A DNA stretch of 14,735 bases from Candidatus Firestoneibacteriota bacterium (GTDB taxonomy: Bacteria > Oederibacteriota > JAAXVQ01 > JAUVAV01). Positions within the stretch are counted from its first letter, which is position 1, and every line of letters begins with the position of its first letter. The notes beneath the pieces are model-generated. The model ran no database searches and was not told the origin of the DNA. It saw nothing but the letters and a program-made list of their open reading frames with translations. Where the stretch lies: assembly GCA_030635415.1 (NCBI GenBank), contig DAOVYW010000036.1, positions 1 to 14,735 on the forward strand, in the 5' to 3' direction. Positions 6,301-12,136 of this stretch are shown in pieces. The position numbers and the translations under genes were made by a program.

Positions 6301-6777
6301 TTAAGGCTTTCTGCCCGTTCGGGTTCTGACCTGCTTAAAAAACTCTTTAAGTAATTCTCGGCAAGGCTTCTCCATTATCCCGGCTTTTAGCTTGGGACAA
6401 TGATTTAATTGTTTATTCCCCGCGATCTTGAGCACTGACCCGCAGGCCCCGGCCTTGGGATCCGCCGCGCCATATATAATTTCTTCCGTCCGGAACCACA
6501 CTATTGCGCCGGCGCACATAGCGCAGGGCTCCAAGGTAACATACAGACGGCATCCTGACAAACGCCAGCTTTTTAAATGACGCGCCGCCTGTCTCAGGGC
6601 CATCATCTCGGCATGTTGGGTGGCATCCTGTCTGGCTTCTACCTGGTTATGGCCGCGGCCAATAATCTTGCCTTGGTAAACCACTACTGCGCCTACTGGA
6701 ACTTCACCGGCCTGATACGCTTTCCGCGCCTGCCGAAGCGCCAGGGACATAAATTTTTCATCTAAAGTAGCCGGCAT
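6301..6777 (-). CDS. tadA: tRNA-specific adenosine deaminase TadA
   Basis: A protein of 158 residues, the usual TadA length. It converts adenosine 34 of tRNA-Arg(ACG) to inosine so that one tRNA reads CGU, CGC and CGA. The cytidine-deaminase-fold zinc site is complete: HAE at 55-57 (His55 ligand, Glu57 proton shuttle) and PCAMC at 84-88 (Cys85 and Cys88 ligands). The EVPVGAVVV strand at 25-33 and GRGHNQ at 40-45 are also typical of TadA. The ATG at 6777 gives an N-terminus aligned with known TadA proteins, although no strong ribosome-binding site is visible. The gene lies on the same strand as, and 223 bases downstream of, its expected substrate tRNA-Arg(ACG), and is followed by four more tRNA genes. 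The operon probably starts at the promoter near 7090-7118. Confidence 0.96.
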   Translation of the reverse strand: MPATLDEKFMSLALRQARKAYQAGEVPVGAVVVYQGKIIGRGHNQVEARQDATQHAEMMALRQAARHLKSWRLSGCRLYVTLEPCAMCAGAIVWFRTEEIIYGAADPKAGACGSVLKIAGNKQLNHCPKLKAGIMEKPCRELLKEFFKQVRTRTGRKP

Positions 6778-6783
6778 ATTTCA

Positions 6784-6802
6784 GTGGGAGATATATCCCC
6801 AC
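6784..6802. repeat. Palindrome, second copy of the GATATATC motif
   Basis: GTGGG and CCCAC flank GATATATC, with one extra A in the left arm. It matches the 5955-5968 palindrome and lies directly before the tadA start codon, where it could form a hairpin in the tadA leader. Confidence 0.5.
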
Positions 6803-6881
6803 TCCCCCTGGGGTTCGACCCCTTGATTACTTCACTGCTTACAAACCGTGTTATATTGCGGCTTGAAAGTGTTTTTCGTTT

Positions 6882-6920
6882 GTCATCCCGGACTTGCTCC
6901 GGGGCTTTTGCCGGAATGAC
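6882..6920. repeat. Dispersed palindrome of the GTCATcCCGG...CCGGaATGAC type
   Basis: GTCATCCCGG (6882-6891) faces CCGGAATGAC (6911-6920), with an inner hairpin CCCGGA..TCCGGG. This form resembles the widespread intergenic GTCATTCCGG palindromes of many bacteria. It lies in the 223-base gap between tadA and tRNA-Arg-ACG, which otherwise holds only a small GGGGTTCGACCCC palindrome at 6810-6822 and the element at 6961-6988. Confidence 0.6.
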
Positions 6921-6960
6921 GTCAAAATACAATGTCTTCAATTACAACACATTCTCTTAA

Positions 6961-6988
6961 GTAGGAGCGTTTAATTAAACGCCCCTAC
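6961..6988. repeat. Near-perfect palindrome GTAGGAGCG...CGCCCCTAC
   Basis: A 28-base palindrome centred on TTTAATTAAA with a single mismatch between the arms. It lies 12 bases past the 3' end of tRNA-Arg-ACG, at the same distance as the degenerate copy past tRNA-Arg-TCG. In RNA it would form a long hairpin that could protect or terminate the tRNA transcript, although no clean T-run follows. Confidence 0.75.
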
Positions 6989-7000
6989 AATTTCTGGCTT

Positions 7001-7077
7001 TGGTGCGCCCAAGAGGAGTCGAACCCCTAGCCTCCTGATCCGTAGTCAGACGCTCTATCCAATTGAGCTATGGGCGC
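7001..7077 (-). tRNA. tRNA-Arg (anticodon ACG)
   Basis: 77 nt with encoded CCA and acceptor stem GCGCCCA/TGGGCGC. The anticodon stem TCTGA/TCAGG contains one wobble pair around CTACGGA, giving ACG. Its A34 is the known substrate of bacterial TadA, whose gene lies downstream on the same strand. It is the first gene of the minus-strand tRNA cluster, 12 bases past its -10 box. Confidence 0.97.
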
Positions 7078-7089
7078 AAAGAGGATGAG

Positions 7090-7118
7090 ATTATACCCTT
7101 TGTGCCATACTCCGACAA
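7090..7118 (-). promoter_or_regulatory. Promoter of the tRNA-Arg/tadA cluster
   Basis: On the minus strand, TTGTCG (-35, at 7118-7113) and TATAAT (-10, at 7095-7090) are 17 bases apart. The perfect -10 box ends 12 bases before the first base of tRNA-Arg, a normal distance for a tRNA leader. Confidence 0.75.
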
Positions 7119-7143
7119 GTAAAAATTTCACCTTTGAAAACAC

Positions 7144-7172
7144 TTGCCGTAAACAGCTTTCCCCATTATAAT
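7144..7172 (+). promoter_or_regulatory. Promoter of the membrane protein/cupin operon
   Basis: TTGCCG (7144-7149) and a perfect TATAAT (7167-7172) with 17-base spacing. It diverges from the tRNA promoter 25 bases away, so the two could influence each other. Confidence 0.75.
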
Positions 7173-7207
7173 TACTGGAGAGCTACCAGACGAAAGGGAT
7201 AGGAAAT

Positions 7208-7981
7208 ATGGCCCCTATAGAAATAAAATCATATGCTCCCGCGGTTAGAATCATCTTGATGGTAGCCGCCTTGGCTTTAATTTTCTTAACGTTTAAGGTG
7301 ATGACCGGCATTTCCGCGCCCAGCCAGTACGTTAACGCCTATAAAGTCGTAAGCCGCGGGCCGCAATCCTGTGCCGCGTTTGAAAATTTGCCCATTATGG
7401 ATTTCAGAAAATTTATTTATTTGGCCGGACCGATCCTGCCTGCTAACCCCGAGAGAAAAAACTCGCCCTTGTTTTCTGATGCTGCACAGCCGCTTTTAGC
7501 ACCCGCCTTCTTCACTGACGCCTCCGGGGCCGTGGAAGTGCTGGCCCATACTCTCCCGCTTACCGTTCAGCCCGCGCATCTTTACTCCTTTGATCAGCCC
7601 CTGCACCTGCTCGGCTGGAGGATATCGGATAACGGTCTGCGTTTGTTTGTGCTTGCGGCCTCCCAGGCTGAATTACTTGGCCTGCTCGCCCAGAAAAATA
7701 TCGGCCGTCAATTTTCCCTTTGCTTACAAGGTTTCTGGTTGGCGCTCCTGGTTTTTACTATTTTTTGGCTGTTTAACATGTTTTTGCTTTCCAATCCGTC
7801 GTTGCAACCTGTACAATTATTAATCGTCAATCTGGTCTTTCTGATTTTATTTTTCAGTGTAATAATATTGTCAGAATATCCTCTGACCAGCACCTTAATT
7901 CCAGTGGGAGGAATAATCGTTGCGGCGAATTTAATCTTCATTCCTTTAGCTTTACTGCTCAAACGCGGACGCCGGCCGTAG
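7208..7981 (+). CDS. Unrecognised membrane protein, four predicted membrane segments
   Basis: A protein of 257 residues that I cannot assign to a family. One membrane segment lies at about 12-32, then a soluble stretch of about 135 residues (35-170), then three closely spaced segments at about 172-194, 202-222 and 229-251, ending in the basic tail LKRGRRP. The positive tail suggests a cytoplasmic C-terminus, which with four segments would put the N-terminus inside and the 35-170 domain outside the cytoplasmic membrane. That domain has no obvious catalytic motif and a single Cys (Cys55). The ATG at 7208 is preceded by GGGATAGGAAAT. A cupin gene follows after 25 bases and is probably in the same operon; the pairing gives no firm function. 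Confidence 0.75.
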   Translation: MAPIEIKSYAPAVRIILMVAALALIFLTFKVMTGISAPSQYVNAYKVVSRGPQSCAAFENLPIMDFRKFIYLAGPILPANPERKNSPLFSDAAQPLLAPAFFTDASGAVEVLAHTLPLTVQPAHLYSFDQPLHLLGWRISDNGLRLFVLAASQAELLGLLAQKNIGRQFSLCLQGFWLALLVFTIFWLFNMFLLSNPSLQPVQLLIVNLVFLILFFSVIILSEYPLTSTLIPVGGIIVAANLIFIPLALLLKRGRRP

Positions 7982-8006
7982 CCAACCTTAGTAAGGAGGT
8001 TTTCCC

Positions 8007-8324
8007 TTGAGACTTGCGGAACTAAAAAAACACATTAATTTTCAACCCGACCATTTTGGGCGTTCGGTAGTCCTTTCCTCGGATAATGCCGTAATCTTCC
8101 TCTACAGCTTTAAACCCGGACAATCTATGCCTGACCATACTCATCCTTTTTCCGGTGAGTTTTTATCTGTCATTGAAGGAGAGGCTCTCATCTCGGTAGG
8201 CGTGGAATCAGTACTGGCCCAACCGCATTCCATGACTTTCGTGCCCCCCGAAGCGATTCATTCTATTCATAACCATGGATCTGCTCCTCTCCTGGTAACC
8301 AGCTTCATGTCCCCCAAGCCTTAA
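8007..8324 (+). CDS. Small single-domain cupin protein
   Basis: A protein of 105 residues. The start is a TTG at 8007, fixed by a near-perfect AAGGAGGT site at 7993-8000 with 6-base spacing; no ATG fits. Cupin motif 1 is exact: Gly38, His44, His46, Glu51 and Gly58 with the standard spacing (GQSMPDHTHPFSGEFLSVIEG region). Motif 2 is VPPEAIHSIHN at 79-89, with the second metal-side His at 85 and Asn89; the usual Gly of PxG is Glu. The full 3-His-1-Glu set suggests that it binds a metal ion. Such small cupins may be enzymes, sugar binders or sensors, and the substrate cannot be told. It probably shares the promoter at 7144-7172 with the membrane protein. Confidence 0.85.
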   Translation: MRLAELKKHINFQPDHFGRSVVLSSDNAVIFLYSFKPGQSMPDHTHPFSGEFLSVIEGEALISVGVESVLAQPHSMTFVPPEAIHSIHNHGSAPLLVTSFMSPKP

Positions 8325-8550
8325 TCTTCCGAAGGCTCTCCGCTGCCTTTATCGGGATAATGACTGTGCCACAACACTTTACCTTGAGATGTTTCGCTCG
8401 GGACAAATGATAACGAGATAGAGCCTGTGGAGTGGCTGAAAGTACATAATGGGCAAATAAACTTTTTCTGGTTGACTCCTCCCTGTAATTTTAATATTAT
8501 GGAGCCCGTTTATTTCATTCATTTTCTACTGCTTTTTTCTGGAGGTTATA
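8325..8550. other. Intergenic region before the fixC-like operon
   Basis: Apart from the promoter at 8472-8500 and the ribosome-binding site GGAGGT at 8541-8546, I see no gene, tRNA or strong terminator in these 226 bases. If the cupin operon ends here, its terminator is not of the simple stem plus T-run kind. Confidence 0.5.
8472..8500 (+). promoter_or_regulatory. Promoter of the fixC-like operon
   Basis: TTGACT (8472-8477) and TATTAT (8495-8500) with 17-base spacing, each one mismatch from consensus. It would start transcription about 45 bases before the fixC-like ATG. Confidence 0.7.
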
Positions 8551-9849
8551 ATGGCAGATGAAAAATTTGATGCCATCGTGGTTGGAGCTGGCCCGGCCGG
8601 CCTGACCGCTGCTATTGCCATGGCCCAAGCTGGATTGGAAGTGGCCGTACTTGAGCGGGGCGCCTTTGCCGGCTCAAAAAACGTCATGGGCGGGATTTTC
8701 TACCGCCATCCCCTGGATCAATTGCTGCCGGAGTTTTGGAAGCATGCTCCGGTCGAGCGCGCTATTGTAGAGCAGCGCTATTGGCTCCTTGGCCCAAACG
8801 GCCATATGGGCGGCGGCGTCCGCAGCCAATCTTTTGCCCCTGAGACTCCCAACTGTTGGTCTGTCTTCCGGGCCAAATTTGACCGCTGGCTCTCTGAACA
8901 GGCCGAGCAAGCTGGTGCTATGCTCCTTACCGAAGCTACGGTTGAATCCCTGTTGCAGGAGAAGGGTAAAGTAGTCGGCGTGCATACCAGTCTGGATGAC
9001 GGTGATCTACACGCCGATGTCGTAGTAATCGCGGACGGCGTGAATTCCCTGTTGCTCCGGGACTTGGGCGTGCATTCCGAAATCAAGCCCAACCAAGTGG
9101 CCTCTTCAGTTAAAGAAATTATTTCCCTGCCGGCTGAAAAAATCGCCGACCGGTTCAATGTAGAACCGGGCCAGGGTGTATCCATTGAACTTTTCGGATC
9201 ATTTACCCAAGGCGCGGTAGGGCTGGGGTTTCTGTATTCCAACCAGGAAAGTATTTCTCTGGGATTGGGCATTCTGGTCTCGGACCTGGCCCGGCTTAAG
9301 CTTAAAACCAGTGATATTCTGGAAGCCTTAAAGGAACATCCCAGTATCCGCCCCTTGATCGCCGGCGGTAAAACCGAGGAGTACCTGGCGCATTTAATCC
9401 CGGAAGGCGGCTACCACGCCGTGCCCCGGGTATCCGGCGAGGGGTGGGTGGCAGTCGGAGATGCCGCCATGCTGGTGGATAACCTGCACCGGGAAGGCTC
9501 TAATCTAGCCGTGCAATCCGGAATCCTGGCCGGCCAAACCATTGTACGCGCCAAGGAGAAAGGCGATTTCTCCGCCGCCGGGCTGGCAGGGTATCAGCAG
9601 GCCCTGAAGTCCAGTTTCATAATGAAAGATCTAAAAAAATACCGTGGGCTGCCACATTGGCTGGAAAGCAGTCCTCAGTTTTTCAATATCTATCCCGAAC
9701 TTATGAATGACGCGGGAACCGAATTTCTTACTGTTGACGGCGTCGGCAAACGGGAAAAACAAAACCGTATTCTAAAAATGGTAAGCCGGCGCAGAGGCCT
9801 GTGGGGCGCCGCCCTGGACGCTCTAAAAGGAGGGCTTACGTTAAAATGA
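8551..9849 (+). CDS. fixC: FixC-like electron transfer flavoprotein:quinone oxidoreductase subunit
   Basis: A protein of 432 residues, the usual FixC length. VVGAGPAGLTA at 10-20 is the FAD loop with Glu35 at the end of the second strand, followed by GSKNVMGG at 41-48, a signature of the ETF-QO/FixC group. AVGDAAMLVDNLHREGSNLA at 301-320 is the second flavin-contact motif. The single-chain ETF-QO carries a C-terminal 4Fe-4S domain; here it is a separate gene, fixX-like, overlapping by 4 bases (ATGA). The protein should take electrons from an electron-transferring flavoprotein, through FAD and the FixX cluster, to a quinone at the cytoplasmic membrane, or run as part of a bifurcating ETF. No etfA or etfB is in the window, so the partner is unknown. 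GGAGGT stands 4 bases before the ATG. Confidence 0.9.
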   Translation: MADEKFDAIVVGAGPAGLTAAIAMAQAGLEVAVLERGAFAGSKNVMGGIFYRHPLDQLLPEFWKHAPVERAIVEQRYWLLGPNGHMGGGVRSQSFAPETPNCWSVFRAKFDRWLSEQAEQAGAMLLTEATVESLLQEKGKVVGVHTSLDDGDLHADVVVIADGVNSLLLRDLGVHSEIKPNQVASSVKEIISLPAEKIADRFNVEPGQGVSIELFGSFTQGAVGLGFLYSNQESISLGLGILVSDLARLKLKTSDILEALKEHPSIRPLIAGGKTEEYLAHLIPEGGYHAVPRVSGEGWVAVGDAAMLVDNLHREGSNLAVQSGILAGQTIVRAKEKGDFSAAGLAGYQQALKSSFIMKDLKKYRGLPHWLESSPQFFNIYPELMNDAGTEFLTVDGVGKREKQNRILKMVSRRRGLWGAALDALKGGLTLK

Positions 9850-10124
9850 AACTCGAAGATAAACTTTTCCTGGTAACCTTTAATCCTGACCATCAATCAC
9901 ACCTCAGTGTCAAGGACCAATCCGTCTGCGCCCAATGCCGGGAAAAACCCTGTATCAATGGCTGCCCGGCTGATTGCTGGGAACACGAAAAAGAAAAAAA
10001 CGAGGTCCTGGTCTCCTTTGAAGGCTGTTTGGAATGCGGCACCTGCCGCATTATTTGCCCCTATGGAAATATCGATTGGAAATATCCCCGGGGCGGCTTC
10101 GGCGTAAAATACAAGTTCGGCTGA
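9846..10124 (+). CDS. fixX: FixX-like ferredoxin subunit
   Basis: A protein of 92 residues. The ATG at 9846 overlaps the fixC-like stop as ATGA, so translation is coupled. A first Cys group lies at 28, 31, 36, 40 and 44 (CAQCREKPCINGCPADC). The second, CLECGTCRIICP with Cys61, 64, 67 and 71, is the classical CxxCxxC..CP 4Fe-4S site. The ending WKYPRGGFGVKYKFG is a hallmark of FixX and of the C-terminal ETF-QO domain. It should pass electrons between the FixC FAD and the quinone. Whether the first Cys group holds a second cluster is uncertain; in known FixX-type proteins only one cluster is usual. Confidence 0.92.
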   Translation: MKLEDKLFLVTFNPDHQSHLSVKDQSVCAQCREKPCINGCPADCWEHEKEKNEVLVSFEGCLECGTCRIICPYGNIDWKYPRGGFGVKYKFG

Positions 10125-10133
10125 TCTTATTTT

Positions 10134-10712
10134 ATGCCCGCCTCTACCCGGCCACTATTGCTCGCTCTTTTGGGAAGCCCGTGCCAGGAGGGCGCAAACT
10201 CCCGTTTGCTCTCGGCTTTTATCCAGGAAGCGGGTGATTGGGAGATAGTACGCCGATCGCTGCCCGAACTAAAAATCTTGCCCTGTCTGGGATGCCAAAC
10301 TTGTAAACAAAATCAGCCCTGCGTACAACCTGACCGCATGCCAAAACTTTTCCGGCTTTTTGAACGTGCTCAGGCCCTGGTACTGGCAGCGCCGGTCTAT
10401 TTTTACGGATTTCCCGCGCAAACCAAGGCTGTTATCGACCGCTGCCTGCCTCTCTGGTATCTTGAATCTCAGCGCCGCGCCCCGGTCCGTCTGAAACGTC
10501 CCGGGTATTTCATCTCCACTTGCGCCTCCCAACGGCATGGGGAGTTCGGGGTTATTGTCCGTGAAGCCAAAGCCTTTTTCCATACCATCGGATTTCAATA
10601 TACTCAAAGTTTGCTGGTCCCGGGCCTGGACGGCAAACCGGGCGCTCACCGACTAAACCTGGCCTTGCAGCATGCCCGTACTTTAGGCCGGCAATTGAAC
10701 CATCTTCTTTAA
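10134..10712 (+). CDS. Iron-sulfur-flavoprotein-like NAD(P)H-dependent FMN reductase
   Basis: A protein of 192 residues. ALLGSPCQEGANSRLL at 11-26 is the FMN phosphate loop (GSP...NS), LVLAAPVYFYGFPAQTKAVIDR at 82-103 the second flavin loop and helix. Between them, CLGCQTCKQNQPC at 51-63 (Cys51, 54, 57, 63) resembles the CxxCxxC cluster motif of archaeal-type iron-sulfur flavoproteins. It is probably a cytoplasmic electron carrier or reductase. It starts 10 bases after the fixX-like stop and ends 2 bases before the folate gene, so it belongs to the same transcript and may exchange electrons with the FixCX pair. That link is inferred from position. The ribosome-binding site is weak, suggesting coupled translation. 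Confidence 0.85.
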   Translation: MPASTRPLLLALLGSPCQEGANSRLLSAFIQEAGDWEIVRRSLPELKILPCLGCQTCKQNQPCVQPDRMPKLFRLFERAQALVLAAPVYFYGFPAQTKAVIDRCLPLWYLESQRRAPVRLKRPGYFISTCASQRHGEFGVIVREAKAFFHTIGFQYTQSLLVPGLDGKPGAHRLNLALQHARTLGRQLNHLL

Positions 10713-10713
10713 T

Positions 10714-11280
10714 ATGTCACCGCTCGTCCCTAAAACAACCATTCGTAAAAATTTACTCCGGGCGCGCCGCGCCTTGAAACCCGAAGCCCGCAGCAACTTC
10801 TCCCGGCGTATTGTTCAGCAGGTTCTGGCCCTCCCGGAATGGTCTTCCTCACCATGCATCGGAATCTATCTTTCTCTGCCCGATGAAGTTTCTACTGCCG
10901 GACTGGTACGCGCTGCTCTCGCAACGGGAAAAATACTTGCCGCGCCGGTCGTAAACTTAAAGACCCACTCCCTGGTTTTCCGCCGCTTTAATAATCCGGA
11001 CGATTTACGCCCCGGCCCCTTGGGCATTTTGCAGCCGATTAACGGTCCGGTGATTGTTCCCTCCCAATTTGATTTGCTGATTATTCCCGGCGTAGGATTT
11101 GATTTGAATTGTCATCGCCTGGGATATGGCCAGGGTTTTTATGACCGTTTTCTGCCCGAATGTCCCGGTTTCCGTTTGGGCCTGGCTTTTGAAGTACAGT
11201 TGATGGCTTCCCTCCCCACCACACCACAGGATCAGCCCATGCACCGGGTATTGACTGAAAAGCGGAGTTTGCCGGTGTGA
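10714..11280 (+). CDS. 5-formyltetrahydrofolate cyclo-ligase (methenyltetrahydrofolate synthetase)
   Basis: A protein of 188 residues, normal for the family. It converts 5-formyl-THF to 5,10-methenyl-THF with ATP, returning a storage folate to the active one-carbon pool. The N-terminus TIRKNLLRARRAL at 9-21 holds the basic residues that contact ATP. IGIYLSLPDEVST at 49-61 is the folate-side segment, and LLIIPGVGFDLNCHRLGYGQGFYDRFLP at 121-148 is the diagnostic C-terminal motif (PGvgFD..RLGyG.G.YDR). DQPMHRVLTEK near the end is also typical. It starts 1 base after the preceding flavoprotein stop, with no clear ribosome-binding site. The family is encoded by fau/ygfA in E. coli. Its presence in a redox operon may tie folate one-carbon flow to the electron carriers upstream. 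Confidence 0.92.
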   Translation: MSPLVPKTTIRKNLLRARRALKPEARSNFSRRIVQQVLALPEWSSSPCIGIYLSLPDEVSTAGLVRAALATGKILAAPVVNLKTHSLVFRRFNNPDDLRPGPLGILQPINGPVIVPSQFDLLIIPGVGFDLNCHRLGYGQGFYDRFLPECPGFRLGLAFEVQLMASLPTTPQDQPMHRVLTEKRSLPV

Positions 11281-11463
11281 ATATGCATTATGACACAGCC
11301 TTCTTGAAAAGGGGGGAAGTTATATAAAAATGCAATTTAATACTCAGATTGGCTTTTTTAACACTGGTAAGTCCGACAGACTCCTAGAAAAACACTATCT
11401 TTCCTTAATATTATCGTGTTGTAGCATTTCTATGTAGTATTTAGGGTAGGTACGTTTAAATAA

Positions 11464-11490
11464 ATTCTCCCGCCGCAAGCTACGGGGAAT
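11464..11490. repeat. Dispersed palindrome ATTCTCCCG...CGGGGAAT
   Basis: The arms (11464-11472 and 11483-11490) pair with one extra base around a GCAAGCT centre. It resembles the CCCCGCAGCTTGCTGCGGGG type of intergenic palindrome seen in many bacterial genomes. The minus strand continues into TTTTT directly after it, so it could act as a weak terminator for minus-strand transcription. Confidence 0.5.
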
Positions 11491-11501
11491 AAAAACACCT
11501 C

Positions 11502-11529
11502 TTGACCTGGTCTTAAATAATCTGATATT
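11502..11529 (+). promoter_or_regulatory. Possible promoter pointing into the structured gap
   Basis: TTGACC (11502-11507) is one base from the consensus -35. The best -10 is GATATT (11524-11529, spacing 16) or TATTTT (11526-11531, spacing 18), each matching four of six. Transcription would enter the structured region and then run antisense to the response regulator 3' end. Confidence 0.35.
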
Positions 11530-11571
11530 TTATATCTGCTTGTCAATTTATCTGAAAATATTACCCGCTGT

Positions 11572-11698
11572 CTTCCCGCTTTAATTTGAAACCCCACCGT
11601 GGGAAGGGAATATGATTTGGTATCCGAAAATTTGTTCGACTATTTAAATCGAGAGGCGGGAAGGAAAAACGTATGGGAAACATTTCCCTGCGGTGGGG
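11572..11698. repeat. Two interleaved pairs of complementary arms
   Basis: CTTCCCGC (11572-11579) is complementary to GCGGGAAG (11656-11663). CCCCACCG (11592-11599) is complementary to CGGTGGGG (11691-11698), extended by AGGGAA (11605-11610) with TTCCCT (11684-11689). GGGAAACATTTCCC (11675-11688) is also self-complementary. The two 8-base pairs cross, so a single RNA would either form a pseudoknot or switch between folds. All pairings are perfect by eye. Confidence 0.5.
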
Positions 11699-11707
11699 AT
11701 AATCAGC

Positions 11708-12136
11708 CTAAACCGACTGACTGGGAAAGCCTGCTTGTCGGCCCTGTCTAAGATAACCTTCTACTTCCCGGGGGAACGTCCGGGTATCAATCGGCTTGAT
11801 AATCACCCCGATACAACCTGCGTGCTTGGCCTTTTCCTGATCCTTGGCCATAACATAGGCGGTCATGGCCACAACCGGAACCCCCCGTAATCTCCTGGTT
11901 CGCCTGACCGCCCGCGCTAAAACGAAGCCGCCGACTTTCGGCAACTGAAGGTCCAAAAGTATCAGGTCCGGGATCTCGGTTTTCAGGCTTTGCCAACCAT
12001 CCTCGGCATCGACCGCCTCACTCACTTGACAACCATATGCTTGCAGCAAATCCCGCACTAACTCCATATTCATTGGGTTATCTTCCACCACCAAAATACG
12101 CGGCGCTCTTTTTTCCGGCCCATCCACCCGCTTCAT
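11708..12136 (-). CDS. Receiver-only response regulator (CheY/DivK type)
   Basis: A protein of 142 residues consisting of one receiver domain and short tails, with no output domain. The acidic pocket is Glu18-Asp19 (VVEDN), the phosphoacceptor Asp62 (LLDLQLP), the switch Thr92 (AMTAY) and Lys114 (IIKPID), all intact. It should take a phosphate from the histidine kinase encoded just upstream, whose TGA overlaps its ATG (ATGA). With no DNA-binding or enzymatic domain it must act by protein contact or as a phosphate relay. The sequence style (MNMELVRDLLQAYGCQVSEA, MTAYVMAKDQEKAKHAGC) is that of receivers paired with hybrid-type kinases. The output partner is not in the window. Confidence 0.93.
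   Translation of the reverse strand: MKRVDGPEKRAPRILVVEDNPMNMELVRDLLQAYGCQVSEAVDAEDGWQSLKTEIPDLILLDLQLPKVGGFVLARAVRRTRRLRGVPVVAMTAYVMAKDQEKAKHAGCIGVIIKPIDTRTFPREVEGYLRQGRQAGFPSQSV

Larger units (their letters stand above)
11281..11707. other. 427-base gap without a gene, containing repeats and possible RNA structure
   Basis: No coding frame is convincing. 11281-11460 is AT-rich with no clear terminator for the folate operon. Then come a dispersed palindrome (11464-11490), a possible plus-strand promoter (11502-11529) and two interleaved pairs of long complementary arms (11572-11698). The two flanking operons converge here. Confidence 0.5.

Noticed and set aside
6778..7000. Signal recognition particle RNA gene, expected near tadA in some Firmicutes
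   Set aside because: No GGAAGCAGC-type conserved loop was found; the gap is explained by palindromic repeats.
8778..9272. 164-residue open frame on the minus strand inside the fixC-like gene
   Set aside because: It is antisense to a clear family member, has no ribosome-binding site or recognisable motif, and is rich in Ser/Pro/Arg as expected for a shadow frame.
11281..11340. Terminator after the folate cyclo-ligase gene
   Set aside because: CCTTC/GGAAG and TGCAT/ATGCA pairings are short and no T-run follows.
11537..11720. 6S RNA
   Set aside because: The outer arms suggest a long hairpin, but I could not find the conserved open central bubble, and the crossing arms do not fit it.
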